A stretch of 45,000 nt of DNA from Glandiceps talaboti. Its lineage: Eukaryota > Hemichordata > Enteropneusta > Spengelidae. The notes beneath the pieces were generated by a model. The model worked only from the letters and a program-made list of their open reading frames with translations, was not told where the DNA came from and ran no database searches. A program made the translations under genes and the position numbers. Of the stretch, positions 32,710 through 44,854 are shown in pieces. Position 1 is the stretch's first letter. Each line of letters begins with the position of its first letter. The stretch is taken from assembly GCF_964340395.1 (NCBI RefSeq), contig NC_135565.1:2829142-2874141 (forward strand), written 5' to 3'.

Positions 32710-35045
32710 TATTAAGGTCGAGACTGATGTGCATTGTCCCCCGATGAAGACTGATGTGCATTGTTCCCCGATGAAGACTTATGTGCATTATCCGATGAAG
32801 ACTGATGTGCATTGTCCCCCGATGAAGACTGATGTGCATTGTCCCCCGATGAAGACTGATGTGCATTGTTCCCCGATGAAGACTGATGTGCATTGTCCTC
32901 CGATGAAGACTTATGTGCATTGTTCCCCGATGAAGACTGATGTGCATTGTTCCCCGATGAAGACTGATATGCATTGTTTCCCGATGAAGACTGATGTGCA
33001 TTGTTCCCCGATGAAGACTGGTGTGCATTGTTCCCTGATGAAGACTGATGTGCATTGTTCCCCGATGAAGACTGATGTGCATTGTCCCCCGATGAAGACT
33101 GATGTGCATTATTCCCCGATGAAGACTGATGTGCATTGTCCCCCGATGAAGACTGATATGCATTGTTCCCCGATGAAGACTGATGTGCATTGTCCTACGA
33201 TGAAGACTGATGTGCATTGTTCCCCGATGAAGACTGATGTGCATTGTCCCCCGATGAAGACTGATGTGCATTGTTCCCCGATGAAGACTTATGTGCATTG
33301 TTCCCCGATGAAGGCTGATGTGCATTGTCCTACGATGAAGACTGATATACATTGTCTCCCTATGAAGACTGATGTGCATTGTTCCCCGATGAAGACTTAT
33401 GTGCATTGTCCCCCGATGAAGACTTATGTACATTGTTCCCCGATGAAGACTGATGTGCATTGTTCCCCGATGAAGAATGATATGCATTGTCCCCCTATGA
33501 AGACTGATGTGCATTGTTCCCCCGATGAAGACTGATGTGCATTGTCCCCCGATGAAGACTGATGTGCATTGTCCTACGATGAAGACTGATGTGCATTGTC
33601 CTACGATGAAGACTGATATGCATTGTCTCCCTATGAAGACTGATGTGCATTGTCTCCCTATGAAGACTTATGTGCATTGTTCCCCGATGAAGACTGGTGT
33701 GCATTGTTCCCTGATGAAGACTGATGTGCATTATCCGATGAAGACTGATGTGCATTGTCTCCCTATGAAGACTGATGTGCATTATTCCCCGATGAAGACT
33801 GATGTGCATTGTCCCCCGATGAAGACTGATATGCATTGTTCCCCGATGAAGACTGATGTGCATTGTCCTCCGATGAAGACTTATGTGCATTGTTCCCCGA
33901 TGAAGACTGATGTGCATTGTTCCCCGATGAAGACTGATATGCATTGTTCCCCGATGAAGACTGATGTGCATTGTTCCCCGATGAAGACTGGTGTGCATTG
34001 TTCCCTGATGAAGACTGATGTGCATTGTTCCCCGATGAAGACTGATGTGCATTGTCCCCCGATGAAGACTGATGTGCATTATTCCCCGATGAAGACTGAT
34101 GTGCATTGTCCCCCGATGAAGACTGATATGCATTGTTCCCCGATGAAGACTGATGTGCATTGTCCTACGATGAAGACTGATGTGCATTGTTCCCCGATGA
34201 AGACTGATGTGCATTGTCCCCCGATGAAGACTGATGTGCATTGTTCCCCGATGAAGACTTATGTGCATTGTTCCCCGATGAAGGCTGATGTGCATTGTTC
34301 CCCGATGAAGACTGATGTGCATTGTCCTACGATGAAGACTGATATACATTGTCTCCCTATGAAGACTGATGTGCATTGTTCCCCGATGAAGACTTATGTG
34401 CATTGTCCCCCGATGAAGACTTATGTACATTGTTCCCCGATGAAGACTGATGTGCATTGTTCCCCGATGAAGACTGATATGCATTGTCCCCCTATGAAGA
34501 CTGATGTGCATTGTTCCCCCGATGAAGACTGATGTGCATTGTCCCCCGATGAAGACTGATGTGCATTGTCCTACGATGAAGACTGATGTGCATTGTCCTA
34601 CGATGAAGACTGATATGCATTGTCTCCCTATGAAGACTGATGTGCATTGTCTCCCTATGAAGACTTATGTGCATTGTTCCCCGATGAAGACTGATGTGCA
34701 TTGTCCCCCGATGAAGACTGATGTGCATTGTTCCCCGATGAAGACTTATGTGCATTGTCTCCCTATGAAGACTTATGTGCGTGTTCCCCGATGAAGACTT
34801 ATGTGCATTGTCCCCCGATGAAGATTTATGTGCATTATCCGATGAAGACTGATGTGCATTGTCTCCCTATGAAGACTGGTGTGCATTGTTCCCCGATGAA
34901 GACTGATGTGCATTGTCCCCCTATGAAGACTGGTGTGCATTGTCTCCCTATGAAGACTGATGTGCATTGTCCCCCGATGAAGACTGATGTGCATTGTTCC
35001 CCCGATGAAGACTTATGTGCATTGTCCCCTATGAAGACTGCTTTC
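32710..35045. repeat. 27-bp minisatellite
   Basis: About 86 units of gatgaagactgatgtgcatt + gttcccc, with variants in the last part (gtccccc, gtcctac, gtctccct). A 22-bp short unit (gcattatccgatgaag) recurs. Long frames are open on both strands (MKTDVHCSP and MHISLHRGT) because 27 is a multiple of three. A higher-order period of 997 bp links 33507 with 34504. Confidence 0.98.
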
Positions 35046-35862
35046 CCTAATAGATGTTATTATGTAAACTCCACTTAGGGATTTTTTATCTTGATATGAT
35101 CTTCGCCTTAAGGTCAATTCGATATCAAACATCATTGTGCACCGTTGTACTTTGTGTTTTTAATTACACATACCTATTTTAGTTGTTAATACCCTCCAGA
35201 CCACATCAACATGTTTTCATACCATAATTAACGTGCTAAATAAAATCGTTAATTTTTACGTTTTCCTCAATCAAAATAATCCATCTTTATTAATTATTTC
35301 ATGCTTTCTCAATCTTATTTTAAACACATCTTATATATCTCTGCTTTCCAAAGGATAATGTTAAAGTAATTTGAACTTTACTCCATTTTATTTGTTTGGC
35401 TTCTCAAACAAGCGAGCATGAAGTATTTGTTGGATGAGCGTAGAAGTACTCCTCAAGGCACCTTAATAGTGTTTGACCATGACCATGACCTCTATCAAAT
35501 TATGAATACTATCTTTTTAACATCATACAGCTCACCATTTGGTCGGCGATAAGTTGTTGATATGCATGTTAAGATCAAATGTGATTTCAAAAAACCACCA
35601 GGGGCTCTAATCCACATGCTGTCATTTCTAACTTAGTCATGTTCGAATTGATAACGTGCTAAGAAAATGCCAGTTACCGAAGTGTACTTTTTGTGTAAGG
35701 AAAGGTTATCGCGCAGTTGTATCCAAATTATTTACTTTATCGGATATCGAGTAATGTACTGCTGCATTTTTGTTTGCATCATTTATTCATAATACTTAGT
35801 CAATACTGTTGTCAATGGCTATCATTTGTCGGTCAATTCATTAATCAGTGAGTTAAAAAACC
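35046..35862. other. Non-coding, nothing recognised
   Basis: AT-rich single-copy sequence without gene signals. Confidence 0.4.
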
Positions 35863-36426
<564 letters not shown>

Positions 36427-36479
36427 ATGTTCGTGATTAAAAAACGCGTGTCATCCAAATCTTATATATGTAGTTTGTT

Positions 36480-36680
36480 ATTTGAATGATACATTTGTTA
36501 AAGTATGGTTTAAATTTGAGATAATATGTTACATACAGCTCTAATAAAGTGCATTTGTCATAGAAAGCCTGGTGATATATATTTTAATTGAAATGACCTA
36601 TCAATGTCATTATTTTAGGCAACATCTAAAGAATCTATGCTTTGAATTCCATATGAATCCATATATATATATATATAGCT
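36480..36680 (+). repeat. AT-rich dispersed family, single copy, ending in (AT)n
   Basis: One unit with 'aataaagtgcatttgtcata', 'gcaacatctaaagaat' and 'tttgaattccatatgaa', related to the units at 26 kb, followed by (AT)9. Confidence 0.5.
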
Positions 36681-37640
36681 TGGGATTCGCCAATATGGAA
36701 GACACTCAGTTTAAATGTGGTGTGTTATACGAGTCAGGTCCCATGTGAGTGAGGATTTATATACACACCGACACATCGCTGACTTGGAGACACCTAAAAC
36801 ATTAATGTTCCAAACTACAACTAACCACAACCAATTAGTTGAAACACAAAGAAAACACATGGCAAGTATGCAACTTTAAAACTTTGAGCCTGTACAATCG
36901 ACATGGTCTTCAAGTTGATAGCCGCCAGTAGCTTAGATATTAAGAGGGTGCACATGGTGATTCCCTCTGAACAAGATCGATCGTTCTTTTCTAGTTCGAT
37001 ACGAAAAGTAAAGTTAATAATTACCCAATACCTGTCCATGCTAGGACGATTTTTCTTATGCACCTCTCTGCCCAAAAAAATATCGGTTACAATGGCTTTG
37101 ACAGAGAAAAACATCTTCGTTTCCCTTTTAGCACAGGACAACCCCTTTTAGTAATCTTTGACTTCAAAGGCTTCATCGAAGTAATCATTTCTAGTGATTC
37201 GACAGGCAATCAATAACCTATCTACCCACTCCTCAATCATCGTACCAATAACCAATTAAATGTTACCAACAAAATGCATTTTCAATGTACTCTTCACACT
37301 ACAACAGTCACAACGATCTTACTAAAGATTGTAGTTACGATAACGGTATAGCTATAAACAGACTATGTAGACACCAGACTAATCGATGATTCAGCCTATG
37401 ATAATAACCTTTTAAAGCAGATCAAACCAAACACTATATGTTGAGAGTAAATGTAAATTACTTCTTCTTCGCGATACTAAAGGAAGTGAATAATAATCAT
37501 TAAACAGATTGACCGGTTTCTCTATATTCCGTTACTCTTTATATACACAAGCCATTTGTTCATGATTATGCATACTGTAACTTAGAGAGAGACCCACCGA
37601 AGAAGAGGTCTCTTCCAAGTATTTGTGTTAGAACTGTATT
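36681..37640. other. Probably non-coding; one unassigned open frame
   Basis: A plus-strand frame at 36903-37151 (82 codons) and an overlapping minus-strand frame at 36821-37141 (106 codons) have mixed, protein-like composition, but neither matches a family I recognise, and neither has clear splice or polyadenylation context. Confidence 0.35.
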
Positions 37641-37666
37641 ATTTATTCAATATATATATATATTAC

Positions 37667-37819
<153 letters not shown>

Positions 37820-37946
37820 ATTTCAAAGTGCCGCCATGAAAACAAATACATTCTTTATTCCACCATGTCAAACCTCAACGCATCACATCCGGGTACCAGT
37901 TCTTCTGCGAGTTCGAATTCAATCACTTGAATTTCCGTTAAAATTT

Positions 37947-37992
37947 AGTCGTCCGAAGATCGCATTCAAGCGTGAAACTCTGAGTAACGGCT
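37947..37992 (+). ncRNA. Hammerhead ribozyme relic, copy C
   Basis: The core is CCGAAGA at 37953-37959 (U4 changed to C), GAAA at 37974-37977, stem II TCGC/GCG, stem III ACTC/GAGT, cleavage triplet GTA. Stem I has six pairs (37947-37952 with 37987-37992), although its sequence differs from copies A and B. The U4 change should abolish activity. It lies between two long (AT)n tracts. Confidence 0.6.
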
Positions 37993-38017
37993 TCGTACCA
38001 TAACTTGTGTATTTTAT

Positions 38018-38160
<143 letters not shown>

Positions 38161-38287
38161 TCGTAAACAATATAGTTCTGACCCAAATATTTGGTCTCCA
38201 GTTTTGTCTTTCCCGTCGAGAGAGCTCATCAGCTACATCGTTTGTGGTAGACTGGTATCATATGTGGTAGACTGGTGTATATATATA

Positions 38288-38349
38288 TTTGTGTGTATGT
38301 ATGTATGTATGTATGTATGTATGTATGTATGTATGTATGTATGTATGTA

Positions 38350-38404
<55 letters not shown>

Positions 38405-38461
38405 GTGTGTACGTATGTATGTATGTATGTATGTATGTATGTATGTATGTGTGTGTGTGTG
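38288..38461. repeat. (GTAT)n/(GT)n compound microsatellite
   Basis: Alternating blocks of GTAT and GT. Confidence 0.95.
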
Positions 38462-38619
38462 TTTGTGTGCATTCCTCTCACATTTCTAAAATGCAATGTG
38501 TGTAAATTAGTTGTCATTGAATGTACTTGTCTTAACAATCATTTGTCTTAACAATCTTAACAAAACCTTATTGAAAAAATATAAGATAATATGTGCAACC
38601 GAGAGTGCAGCACATGTGT

Positions 38620-38766
38620 GTACGTGTATGTACGTATGTGTGTACACTTCATGTATGTACGTATGTGTGTACACTTCATGTATGTACGTATGTGTGTACA
38701 CTTCATGTATGTACGTATGTGTGTACACTTCATGTATGTACGTATGTGTGTACACTTCATGTATGT
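38620..38766. repeat. 27-bp tandem repeat, five copies
   Basis: Units of tgtacgtatgtgtgtacact + tcatgta, nearly identical, rich in the palindromes TGTACA and TACGTA. Unrelated in sequence to the 27-bp array at 32.7 kb. Confidence 0.95.
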
Positions 38767-38879
38767 CTTCTGCCAATTATCAATACACTTGGGGTTTTTC
38801 CTTATGTATAACGTAGATAAAGGCGTCACGCTGAGGACAGATGTTCGAAGTTCAACACATAGCAAAGCGGTTCTAGACG

Positions 38880-38995
38880 CGTTGCCCCACCCCGGTCTGT
38901 TACTCCCCGGCCCGTTGCCCACCGGCCCGTTGCGCCCCCCCCCCCCGGCCAGTTGCCCCCTGGTCATTTCGCTAGCCGGCCTATTCCCCCCATAA
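38880..38995. repeat. C-rich ggcccgttgcccc repeat, copy 1
   Basis: Irregular units of about 16-17 bp like ggcccgttgccccc with a run of twelve C at 38935-38946. A second stretch of the same units is at 44855-45000. Many C-runs: the minus strand could form G-quadruplexes. Confidence 0.85.
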
Positions 38996-39002
38996 CATAT
39001 CA

Positions 39003-39600
39003 ACATAGTCGACATCGTCAAATTGGTTCTGCATGCGGGTGTAGATGGCATTTCCCGTTTCTCCAACATATATTATTTGTCTACCCTTGTCACATTGTAT
39101 ATCAGATAACTTTTGTTGTTTTGCAGTTTATGTGTCTGAAGATTGTGTATTTTTGTGTTGTTTGGGCCTGTAAATTCTGTCGTCATCATTTGCTTGCACA
39201 TCGTGATGCTTTGCGTTGGTGTGATCCTGTTTCTTGTTTGTTGAAAAATATGTTATGTTTCTGGTAGATAAGGATAGATTCCAGATCTTGGCCTTTTTTC
39301 TCCATATGATCATTGGTTGTTGGGGGAAAGCTAGTTTGCAACTTTGTGATTTGTGCAGGATGTTAACGTATTTTTTTTCAGCATCTGTGGTATCTCGGGC
39401 AGTGCGTTGGTGTATGTTACGGGGGAAATTACTCTTCCTTCATGCTTTGACGTAGTAGATCTTGTCTGTTGATTTTGTCTACTTTCTTCAGTTGTTGTTC
39501 TGTATTGTCTTTGTATCCCCCTTCCACATAAAAGGTTCTTGATTTCTCTCCGTTCTTCTACATAATCTTCGTTGTTTGAACATATTGTTTTAGCCATCTG
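39003..39600 (-). pseudogene. Penelope-like retroelement, C-terminal part with GIY-YIG domain
   Basis: On the minus strand, pieced across frameshifts, the sequence reads EERREIKNLL and a helix rich in basic residues, VTYTNALPEIPQMLKK, AFPQQPMIIWRKKAK and YFSTNKKQ. It then reads QCDKGRQIIYVGETGNAIYT followed by RMQNQ (about 39030-39100). IIYVGETG is the GIY-YIG nuclease motif in the form found at the C-terminus of Penelope-like elements, and the CDKG before it matches their usual layout. Frame breaks near 39330 and 39190 make it non-functional. The end is cut by the C-rich repeat at 38995. Confidence 0.85.
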
Positions 39601-39686
39601 TATGGTATAAACATTTAGAATCAGTCACGTGATAGGAAAATAGAATGACTACTTCCCTAGGGAAATAGTTCCATCAACTTTTACAT

Positions 39687-39770
39687 GGTCACGTGACCAC
39701 CGCGCGTTCACAGCAGGTCAAAATGGCGGCTTCTGACGATGTCGTCTGCCACCGCGAGTTCACAGCATGA
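39687..39770 (+). promoter_or_regulatory. Promoter-like segment: E-box palindrome, YY1-type start, 15-codon frame
   Basis: GGTCACGTGACC at 39687-39698 is a 12-bp palindrome of the USF/MITF E-box type. CAAAATGGCGGC at 39719-39730 matches the YY1 initiator-type motif and holds an ATG that opens MAASDDVVCHREFTA and then TGA at 39768. A 19-bp direct repeat, ccaccgcg(c/a)gttcacagca, is present at 39697 and 39749. No following exon is seen. Regulatory role is inference. Confidence 0.35.
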
Positions 39771-39782
39771 GGCATATTATAA

Positions 39783-39961
39783 AACACATATTGCCTGGCC
39801 TATATTCGGGCTATAGCACCCGTTCATTACCCCCTCGTGACTGTGAGTTACCACAATCACATGCCTTTGGCCTCGGGAAATAACATGTGATTCTGGTAAC
39901 TCACAGTCCCTCCGGTGTAATAAACGGGTGCTATAGCCCTCATGGCCAGTCAATATGTGTT
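39783..39961. mobile_element. Foldback/MITE-like element
   Basis: The left arm (aacacatattg, gctatagcacccgttcatta, gactgtgagttacca, aatcacatg) is matched in reverse complement by the right arm ending caatatgtgtt at 39961. About 75-bp arms with roughly 85% match around a 20-nt centre. No coding capacity. It sits inside the broken Penelope-like element. Confidence 0.8.
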
Positions 39962-40262
39962 CAATATCATATGCTTTGAATTAAGGCAATAACAATACTT
40001 CCGTTAAAATATTCATTTATGGTGCTGATTATTTTATCACCCAATCATTTGAGTATTGTATATTTTATGTTTATAAGAATTTAATGGAATAATAAAATTA
40101 TGGATTCATTCTTTGGAAGTTGGAGCTGAAGGCAACAGCTAGGCCTAGACTAGGAGCTTCAATCTGCTCCGTGGCCACTTCTAAATGATCCAGGTTAACC
40201 ATGAACATTATGTGTAGTTTGAGCTAATTCCCCAAAAGTCAAAGTCGATCCCGTGTACAGAG
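39962..40262. other. Non-coding, nothing recognised
   Basis: Single-copy filler between the foldback element and (GA)n. Confidence 0.4.
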
Positions 40263-40800
<538 letters not shown>

Positions 40801-40809
40801 TTCATGTAG

Positions 40810-40810
<1 letters not shown>

Positions 40811-40870
<60 letters not shown>
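40811..40870. repeat. (AT)n microsatellite
   Basis: About 30 AT units between the hammerhead and the reverse transcriptase piece. Confidence 0.98.
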
Positions 40871-40874
<4 letters not shown>

Positions 40875-40899
40875 TTGGTAGTACTGGAACTCTTTCTTG

Positions 40900-40942
40900 G
40901 TTGTAACTCGGAGTTTCACGCATAGTGCGATCGTCAGACAAC
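40900..40942 (-). ncRNA. Hammerhead ribozyme motif, copy B, upstream of the Penelope-like element
   Basis: On the minus strand the core is CTGACGA (position 7 is free to vary) at 40937-40931, then CGCA/TGCG stem II, GAAA at 40917-40914, ACT/AGT stem III and triplet GTT. Stem I is GTTGT paired with ACAAC, five pairs. Compared with copy A (GTGT/ACAC) the fourth pair has changed from G-C to U-A on both sides, so pairing is kept. It is on the same strand as, and about 100 bp upstream of, the reverse transcriptase piece, where Penelope-like elements carry such ribozymes. U-U at the base of stem II again. Confidence 0.85.
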
Positions 40943-40945
40943 TCT

Positions 40946-41004
40946 GCGCTCTGCCACTGCTGTATAGAGCACTGTCTTAGCAGATTGATACTCACCGAGT
41001 TATA
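40946..41004 (+). repeat. Tail of the (AT)n-linked element, copy 3
   Basis: gctctgccactgctgtatag followed by agcactgtctt and gatactcaccgagtt, then (TA)n. With 40871-40945 this is the most complete copy: about 130 bp bounded by (AT)n on both sides. Confidence 0.85.
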
Positions 41005-41021
41005 TATATATATATATATAG

Positions 41022-41836
41022 TCATTTGATATATATAGATCAGATTGCTATCATTTTAATGTATTTCCAATATTCAGTTGTACTACCTATCATGTGTATA
41101 ATGCATGAAGATATTGCCTGCGTAGGTTGTAATCAGTGTATTAAAATTTAATAATACACACACACGAATGTATCGATACAAAATAGACGTATTTGTACAT
41201 CATTTGGCGGGATAATGTATAGAAAATGGTGACGAACAACATAAAATAATGGAGTCGATTAGTACGTGGACGTTTATTTACAGTAAAAGACGAGTGTGTA
41301 TCATTTTGTGGGCATGACGCATAACAGTGCACACATGTTGCCAGATAATGGAAAACTTCAAAATAAATGTTAGTGAACGATAAGTTATTGTCACCGAAGC
41401 GAAGCGTGACGCAGATTAGCTTTAAAAAGGGGCGAGGGCAGATGATATCGTACGTAATCATGGCAACAATTAACCTAGTCAATTAGTAACATTGAACGCT
41501 AGAAAGATCAATTGACAATACTTGTTAGTTGTTATCATCATATCTCGTTTCCCATTTATGTACATGCAGACGACAGATGCATATAATCCGACAGATAACT
41601 TAAAACCACCCACAATATTTTATCTTCATTATATGAAATATTTAAAACATCCTTTACAAATCTTTCTTTTTATCGGCAGAGGAAAAAACGACGTAAATTA
41701 TTGAAAGAGAGAGGCCGTTACGGTTGAGAAACTAGTATCAGACGACTGCATTACTATTGTGTTAAAAACTACTTCCTGACGTAATTACCATTTCTTACCT
41801 CACATTCAGATGTTTAATTACTAGTTTCATATTGTT
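41022..41836. other. Non-coding, nothing recognised
   Basis: No gene recognised; short chance frames only. Confidence 0.4.
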
Positions 41837-41957
41837 GTCGTATTTTTATTTTCATTTTTACGTCTTGGGACAAACACAGTAATTACAAATGTATGACATT
41901 GGTCTTTTTCTTCCAAGGCGTATCCCCAAGCTGTAAGAATGAAAATAAAAATACGAC
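41837..41957. mobile_element. Short foldback element
   Basis: gtcgtatttttattttcatt (41837 onward, 25 bp) is matched in reverse complement at 41933-41957 with one difference, and a further 'cttggg' pairs inside. Total 121 bp. Confidence 0.65.
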
Positions 41958-42247
41958 ACACTGTTCAATCTAATAAATTTGCAAAAAGAAACCGTCAAGT
42001 TTTGTTAATATTTGACATTCAATAATGATGGATGTTTTGGTATAGTTGTCTTTATTAATGGTAAGCAAATGCCTGCAACTACCTGCCTTCAAAGGTATTT
42101 AACAAATGTACCTTGTCCATACAAAACCACCCTTATACATTTGCGAACACGTTTGGGAACGAACTTTACGAGTTTGACCTTAAACAATCACTTTCCGACA
42201 AGCCTGTTTGTCACACTATGTTGTACTATTGTTCATATGTATATGTA

Positions 42248-42249
<2 letters not shown>
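41958..42249. other. Non-coding, nothing recognised
   Basis: Short frames without similarity. Confidence 0.4.

Positions 42250-42298
<49 letters not shown>
42250..42298. repeat. (CA)n microsatellite
   Basis: About 24 CA units. Confidence 0.95.
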
Positions 42299-42540
42299 CA
42301 GTTTCATTTTTACTTTAATATATATAAACAGTAAAGTGTTTCCGGCCAAGATGTTTCACTCAGGCTTCGCTGAGCTGCCGATTAGTAGGCCCAATCCATC
42401 ATATACTAGTTATCGTTTATGTCCAGTCACGTATATATATACATACTCATGTGTAAGTGTGTTACTGAAGAGAACAGTGCTCGATGCAATATTAATAGCA
42501 GAACATTATAGACTTAATTCAAAAGAATAAGGATGTTATA

Positions 42541-42587
42541 AGTCGTTACTCGGAGTTTCATGCTTCCTTAGTGATCATAAGGCGACT
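42541..42587 (-). ncRNA. Decayed hammerhead ribozyme, copy D
   Basis: On the minus strand GAAACTCCGAGTA (stem III and triplet) is intact and stem I keeps five pairs (AGTCG with CGACT across the motif), but the core reads CTTATGA (G5 changed) and stem II no longer pairs. Inactive relic. Confidence 0.5.
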
Positions 42588-42670
42588 GATAAAATTGGGA
42601 TTGACAATGTTGATATGACCCTCTTGTTACGTAATATATACGTAATCATTTACATGCTGTCTGATGATAT

Positions 42671-42703
<33 letters not shown>

Positions 42704-43118
42704 ATATATATATACTCTCCCTCAAATATAGTTAGATTACATGAAAGCAATGATTGATATTTAGTCATTGGTACGTTAATTTAATTTAAGTTATTTTGGG
42801 AAGTCTCAATAACCCTATCTTGGTACCTCATATACGACTTCAAAACTATCCATTTGCTAGAGCACTAGAACCTACTGACATGCCATAAATTTGATGACAC
42901 TCAAGGGGATATGCCCTATTTCATTAATTATATAAAGACAGAGACGATTTAGTTGACACATGAGACTACTCGTCACTCAAGTCGTAACCTCTGTCTACTT
43001 GTATTTACATTAATTATGATAACTGTTATTGATAATGAAATGAACTTGTGTGTTTCTGACAGTGTTTGAATGTCAATAAAAATGTGTAAACTTGTAATAT
43101 TATTGACGTGTTCGATCA
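42588..43118. other. Non-coding; short (AT)n/(GT)n at 42669-42713
   Basis: No gene recognised. Confidence 0.4.
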
Positions 43119-43191
43119 AGGTATGTATGTATGTATGTATGTATGTATGTATGTATGTATGTATGTATGTATGTATGTATGTATGTATGTG
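43119..43191. repeat. (GTAT)n microsatellite
   Basis: About 18 uninterrupted units. Confidence 0.98.
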
Positions 43192-43982
43192 TCTGCTTGT
43201 CTGTTGTCTGTGTCTGTATCTGTACGCACGCGCATTAGTACTAACATAGAATCGTGTTATGATATGTAAACTACGATTAAATATAACCAGATATGAAGTA
43301 ATCGTAGTCTCGTCTATTACTTTCCATTGACAATAATAATGTCGGTTATGATTAATACGCATACATTTCACTCGAAATTATATCACATAGGGCCGCACTC
43401 ACACAGTATACATCCACGATATATCTGCTGTCATTAAATTTCATTCTGATACAAATTTGAGCAGGTAAGAATAGAATATGCAATCCACGGAATCATATGA
43501 GGAGCATTGCGAAGTAACTCTAACATTAATTCCATGGGATTATATATTTATCACACAATTATGACAATCCCGATATTTTTCTACAATTTTGAATCGAATG
43601 TTATGATTACCGCAACGTTTCATCGCACTATATTCTTCATCGCGTATCAAAATATAATATCTAAGGCACCACTTATACGTGTTAATATATTATACAACAG
43701 CAGTATTAGTCTAGGACTAAGCTTAGCTTAATCTCACTGCTTCTATAAATTCGCCTACAAATGATGTTGAAGCATTGTTCCATTTAACACTTAAATAACG
43801 AGTGACATATGCAAATTCGACAAGTAGGTGTTTGAGATCTAAAACATGTGATCCTTCTACGAAATGAGTAGTTGTGAAACTTGATGACTGCAATGAATAT
43901 AGTAGGACATACTTCCAATTATAGAGAGCTGACGCAATTAGGAACTGGATTTTGGAATTAGGTATTCATACGTGTGTTGAGT
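43192..43982. other. Non-coding, nothing recognised
   Basis: A short plus-strand frame at 43507-43731 has no recognised similarity. Confidence 0.4.
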
Positions 43983-44216
43983 CAAATTATATCAGATATT
44001 CGGCAAATTATATCAGATATTCATGAAATCATATCATATATACATCAAATTATAACAGATATTCAGCAAATTATATCAGATATTCAGCAAATTAATCAGA
44101 TATTCGGTAAATTATATAAGATATTCAGCAAATTATAACAGATATTCGTCAAATTATAACAGATATTCAGCAAATTATATCAGATATTCATCAAATTAAT
44201 CAGATATTCGGCAAAT
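43983..44216. repeat. 21-bp tandem repeat
   Basis: About eleven units of caaattatatcagatattcg (+1), with variants aacag and a shortened 'aattaatcag' form. Confidence 0.95.
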
Positions 44217-44372
44217 CGTTTGTTTTAAACTATGTATTATTTAGTCTAAGTATAGTTAAAACTTACCTTTCATAGGCTATCGTTTATTTTAAACTATTTG
44301 TTTCATTTAGTCTAAGTATAGTTAAAACTTACCTTTCATAGGCTATCGTTTATTTTAAACTATTTGTTTTAT
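44217..44372. repeat. 64-66-bp tandem repeat, 2.4 copies
   Basis: Units begin cgtttattttaaactat and contain tagtctaagtatagttaaaa and cttacctttcataggctat; copies at 44217, 44281 and a partial at 44347. Confidence 0.95.
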
Positions 44373-44854
44373 TTCTATTGATAATATTTCATTATTCATT
44401 TATTCATTTCTTTAATAGTGTACACCAGATAGTACACGTCTATTTCGGTGTATGATCATTCAGTTTATTTTGATGTGTTTTTCGTCCGGGTTCATTGTAG
44501 TTCCTATACCTATTTGATACTACCAATGCCTGGAAATTAACCGTATATAGAATGGGATGAGAGACTATCAACTGGGTGTAACCATTATTTCCACCTCTAC
44601 TCAATATTTTCAGTTGGAATGGTATCCCTCCTTCTGAAGTATATCAGATGAATATATCAAGTTAACATGACAAAAAGAAGAGAAATAAGTGTTTGTGAAA
44701 ATCATATGCATTCAAGTTACAAAATGATTTAACGGTATCCTTGTGCACTTGCTACTGCCGTTTTATTGATGCTATCATTGCACAACGTCTGATGGGTGAC
44801 TGTATTTATGCTTAAATTCTAGTCAAGTTCCAAAGTACATTAAATATATTTTGG
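44373..44854. other. Non-coding, nothing recognised
   Basis: AT-rich, no coding signal. Confidence 0.4.

Noticed and set aside
32729-34532. Long open frames on both strands (MKTDVHCSP.., MHISLHRGT..)
   Set aside because: They follow the 27-bp period exactly, exist on both strands, and lack start, splice or poly(A) context; treated as satellite by-product.
36821-37151. Overlapping frames of 106 (minus) and 82 (plus) codons
   Set aside because: Composition is protein-like, but no family was recognised and the two frames cannot both be real; not called a gene.
37905-37925. GAGTTCGAATTC resembling a tRNA T-arm
   Set aside because: No acceptor, D or anticodon arm around it.
38170-38240. Another CTGATGA followed by GAAA on the minus strand (near gctgatgagctctctcgacg)
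   Set aside because: Stem II does not close next to the core and the base after the would-be cleavage triplet is G; does not fold as a hammerhead.
42650-42670. CTGATGA before an (AT)n tract
   Set aside because: No GAAA and no stem III follow; chance or heavily cut copy.
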